Assembly: GCA_011524675.1 (NCBI GenBank)
Contig: WTJX01000122.1
Span: 1-8,456, forward strand
DNA: 8,456 nt
Origin: Cytophagales bacterium
Lineage (GTDB): Bacteria > Bacteroidota > Bacteroidia > Cytophagales > JAAEPT01
Direction of reading: 5' to 3'
The notes beneath the pieces were generated by a model, which searched no databases, had not been told where the DNA came from, and saw nothing but the letters and a program-made list of their open reading frames with translations. Positions 6,715 to 8,456 of the stretch are shown one piece after another. The position numbers were made by a program, and so were the translations under genes. Position 1 is the first letter of the stretch. Each line of letters starts with the position of its first letter.

Positions 6715-8456
6715 ATGGGTCAGCTCAAACGTTTCGTTTTTATTGTTTTAATATTGCTTTCTGTTGATTATTTGTTTTCACAGTCTGTAGGTGTTGGTAC
6801 TACAACACCAAATGCTGCTATTGCAATTTTACATATCAAAGTACCTAATGCTTCTACCAGCCCACAGGGTATGGTTCTACCACAGCTCAGCACTACTGAG
6901 ATGAATGCGATACCTGTTGCTAATGTAGGACTCGAAGCCGATGGTTTGACGGTATATGATTCGACTACTCATCAAATAAAATATTATGACGCTAGTGCTC
7001 AACAATGGAGAGCATTGAATACCAGTGATGTTGAAGCGGCGCTGTGGACTGCGGTTTCTCCCAATCAAATATTAAGTACAGACACGGTCGCTATTAGTAC
7101 GAATAGTTCATTTGTTCCTTTGGAGCTTTTACATGTAGATGGTACGGCTAGGTTTGACAGTGTTATTATCAAGAATGGGGCAAAAGATGGTTATGTACTA
7201 ATGTCTGATGCAAATGGAAATGCGTCTTGGAAAGCGATTGATAATGACGGTAATGGGATTTTTTCTGGTAACGGTACAGTACCCACAAGTACTAATGTAG
7301 GATTGACGGATCATCTTTTCTTTAATGATTCTACCTTGACTATTGCCAAAAATGGTAATGTGGGTATAAATACGAAGTCTCCAGCTCGGAAATTTCATGT
7401 TGTAGGTGATAATAATGCTCAATATATCCAAGCTGAAACTAAGGATAGGTCTTCTTATACTGAATGGACAGATAGTTCAGGTGTTTTTAGAGGGCTGATA
7501 GGGTATGATAATGTAGGTTTCTCTGGTATTGCAGACCAGTTTTCCATAGCTACTTGGTCAAATCACGATATGGCATTTTTTACTAATGGGGATGACTTAT
7601 CTACCAATGGTACTATATCACCAAGAATGATTATTACAAAAGATGGCTTGGTAGGTGTGGGACTCAATACTCCAACAGCACAGTTAGAAGTAAAAGGAGA
7701 TTTGAAATCGGATACATTGATTACAGACTCTATTTATGTAGGTGATTTGGGAACAGCAGGGCAGGTCTTGACATCTCAAGGAGCAGGGAAATCTGCCGTT
7801 TGGTCTTCTATTGTTGGAGCTGATGATTTAGGGAGTCATAAGGCTACAACAGATTTGGATTTGGATACTTATGCTTTACTTGTAGATACCATAAAGATTT
7901 TGAGTACAGTTGGGGAGTCTAGTATTGTGATCGGGGATAATAGTAGTGTTACTGGAGTTCGAAATATTGTGATAGGTAATGGTGCAGGAAAAGAGTTAAG
8001 TAATCAAAAAAGAAATATACTTATTGGTTATAGGGCAGGGGAGAAGAGTATTACCAATGAAGGCGCGGCTAGTTTATTTATTGGCTATGATGCAGGACAA
8101 AAAAATATTACAGGTGCTCAGAATACTTTTATTGGTTATGCTGCGGGGGTAGAAAATATTACAGGAGGTCAAAATACTTTTTTAGGCTTTTTATCTGGAA
8201 GGAATAATATTGCTTCGAGTAATACATTTATTGGGTATGAGGCAGGGTTTAACAATACAACAGGAAATAGTAATACATACATTGGTAAAAATGCAGGAGG
8301 GAAAGATCAGACTCCTGCCATTGGAAATACTACGGGTTCAAAGAACACAGGGATTGGATTTGAAGCAGGGGGAGCTTATGCTAAAGGAAATAGTAATACG
8401 TTTATTGGGTATCAAGCAGATGCTACTGTTGAAGGTTTGGAAAACGCTACTGCTAT
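6715..8456 (+). CDS. Secreted tail-fibre/adhesin-like protein with YadA-head-type repeats (3' end outside window)
   Basis: Translation from ATG 6715 stays open for 580 codons to the window edge; an in-frame TAG at 6697-6699 rules out a longer start. Residues 1-23 are a signal peptide (MGQLKRF, then VFIVLILL, cleavage near LFS-Q). SVGVGTTTPNAAIAILHI (24-41), a LPQLSTTEMNAIP segment, LTVYD (78-82) and QQWRAL (96-100) form the N-terminal module typical of bacteroidotal tail-fibre-like proteins. Similar 'GxVGIGTxxP...LxVxGD' units recur at about 214-231 and 311-328, and two 'DGYVLMSDANGNASWK'-type links lie at 158-173 and 346-363. From residue 403 a tandem array of short IGY/IGN units, like the YadA left-handed beta-roll head, fills the rest. 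Such proteins are generally fibrous, often trimeric, and may end in a self-cleaving S74 chaperone or a sorting domain; the end is not visible here. It follows the T9SS cargo gene by 70 bp. Surface fibre or adhesin is the best reading; phage origin is less likely given the signal peptide. Confidence 0.85.
   Translation, partial: MGQLKRFVFIVLILLSVDYLFSQSVGVGTTTPNAAIAILHIKVPNASTSPQGMVLPQLSTTEMNAIPVANVGLEADGLTVYDSTTHQIKYYDASAQQWRALNTSDVEAALWTAVSPNQILSTDTVAISTNSSFVPLELLHVDGTARFDSVIIKNGAKDGYVLMSDANGNASWKAIDNDGNGIFSGNGTVPTSTNVGLTDHLFFNDSTLTIAKNGNVGINTKSPARKFHVVGDNNAQYIQAETKDRSSYTEWTDSSGVFRGLIGYDNVGFSGIADQFSIATWSNHDMAFFTNGDDLSTNGTISPRMIITKDGLVGVGLNTPTAQLEVKGDLKSDTLITDSIYVGDLGTAGQVLTSQGAGKSAVWSSIVGADDLGSHKATTDLDLDTYALLVDTIKILSTVGESSIVIGDNSSVTGVRNIVIGNGAGKELSNQKRNILIGYRAGEKSITNEGAASLFIGYDAGQKNITGAQNTFIGYAAGVENITGGQNTFLGFLSGRNNIASSNTFIGYEAGFNNTTGNSNTYIGKNAGGKDQTPAIGNTTGSKNTGIGFEAGGAYAKGNSNTFIGYQADATVEGLENATA
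7921..8456 (+). repeat. Array of about ten YadA-head-like 'NTFIGYxAG' coding repeats
   Basis: From residue 403 to the window end the second surface protein repeats a unit of about 14-19 residues: IVIGDNSS, IVIGNGAG, ILIGYRAG, LFIGYDAG, TFIGYAAG, TFLGFLSG, TFIGYEAG, TYIGKNAG, TGIGFEAG and TFIGYQAD, each followed by a turn rich in Asn, Gly and Thr such as NITGGQN or NTTGNSN. One unit, after TYIGKNAG, carries an insert and is 24 residues long. DNA copies of the core (aatac-n-tttattggntat) are similar but differ at many third positions, so the array is old rather than freshly duplicated. It continues beyond the window. Confidence 0.85.

Noticed and set aside
8041..8456. Periodic DNA similarity suggesting a CRISPR-like array
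   Set aside because: The repeats are in frame, degenerate at third codon positions and encode the IGYxAG protein repeat; there are no identical repeats or unique spacers.

Overview
The window looks like chromosomal DNA from a member of the Bacteroidota, probably a gliding or marine Cytophagia/Flavobacteriia-type bacterium. This rests on four things: AT-rich coding sequence, starts without clear Shine-Dalgarno sites, a large secreted protein ending in a gliding-motility-associated (type IX secretion, type B) C-terminal domain, and a tail-fibre-like secreted protein of the GIGTTTP type common in that phylum. All genes found lie on the + strand. No rRNA, tRNA, CRISPR array or transposase gene was seen.

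Left part (1-2725), housekeeping and biotin synthesis. The window opens inside the last 93 codons of a class I SAM-dependent RNA methyltransferase (RlmI/RlmK-like, DPPAY motif). It is followed after 34 bp by bioD (dethiobiotin synthetase, 317-937). A gene-free stretch of about 500 bp (938-1441) holds five 8-bp tandem units (1081-1120) and a strong 13-bp inverted repeat (1152-1192). Then comes bioA (DAPA aminotransferase, 1442-2725). BioA makes 7,8-diaminopelargonate and BioD closes it to dethiobiotin, so the two genes encode consecutive steps. bioB, bioF, bioC and bioH are not in the window.

Middle (2726-2882). A short intergenic segment is dense in secondary structure: an 11-bp inverted repeat about 90 nt apart encloses two hairpins and AAAGCCTT repeats.

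Right part (2883-8456), cell-surface module. A 1253-residue secreted protein has a signal peptide, a beta-rich autotransporter-like N-terminal region, a likely six-bladed NHL-type propeller, several Ig/PKD-like domains and a T9SS type B sorting domain. Seventy bases later begins a second secreted protein that runs off the window, with at least 580 residues. It starts like a bacteroidotal phage-tail-fibre/adhesin protein and enters a tandem array of about ten YadA-head-like 'NTFIGYxAG' units. The two probably act together or in parallel at the cell surface, but their ligands cannot be read from sequence. The most interesting items are the propeller-bearing T9SS cargo next to a YadA-head/tail-fibre-like protein, the structured DNA or RNA between bioA and the surface genes, the repeats splitting bioD from bioA, and the atypical Walker A loop of BioD.
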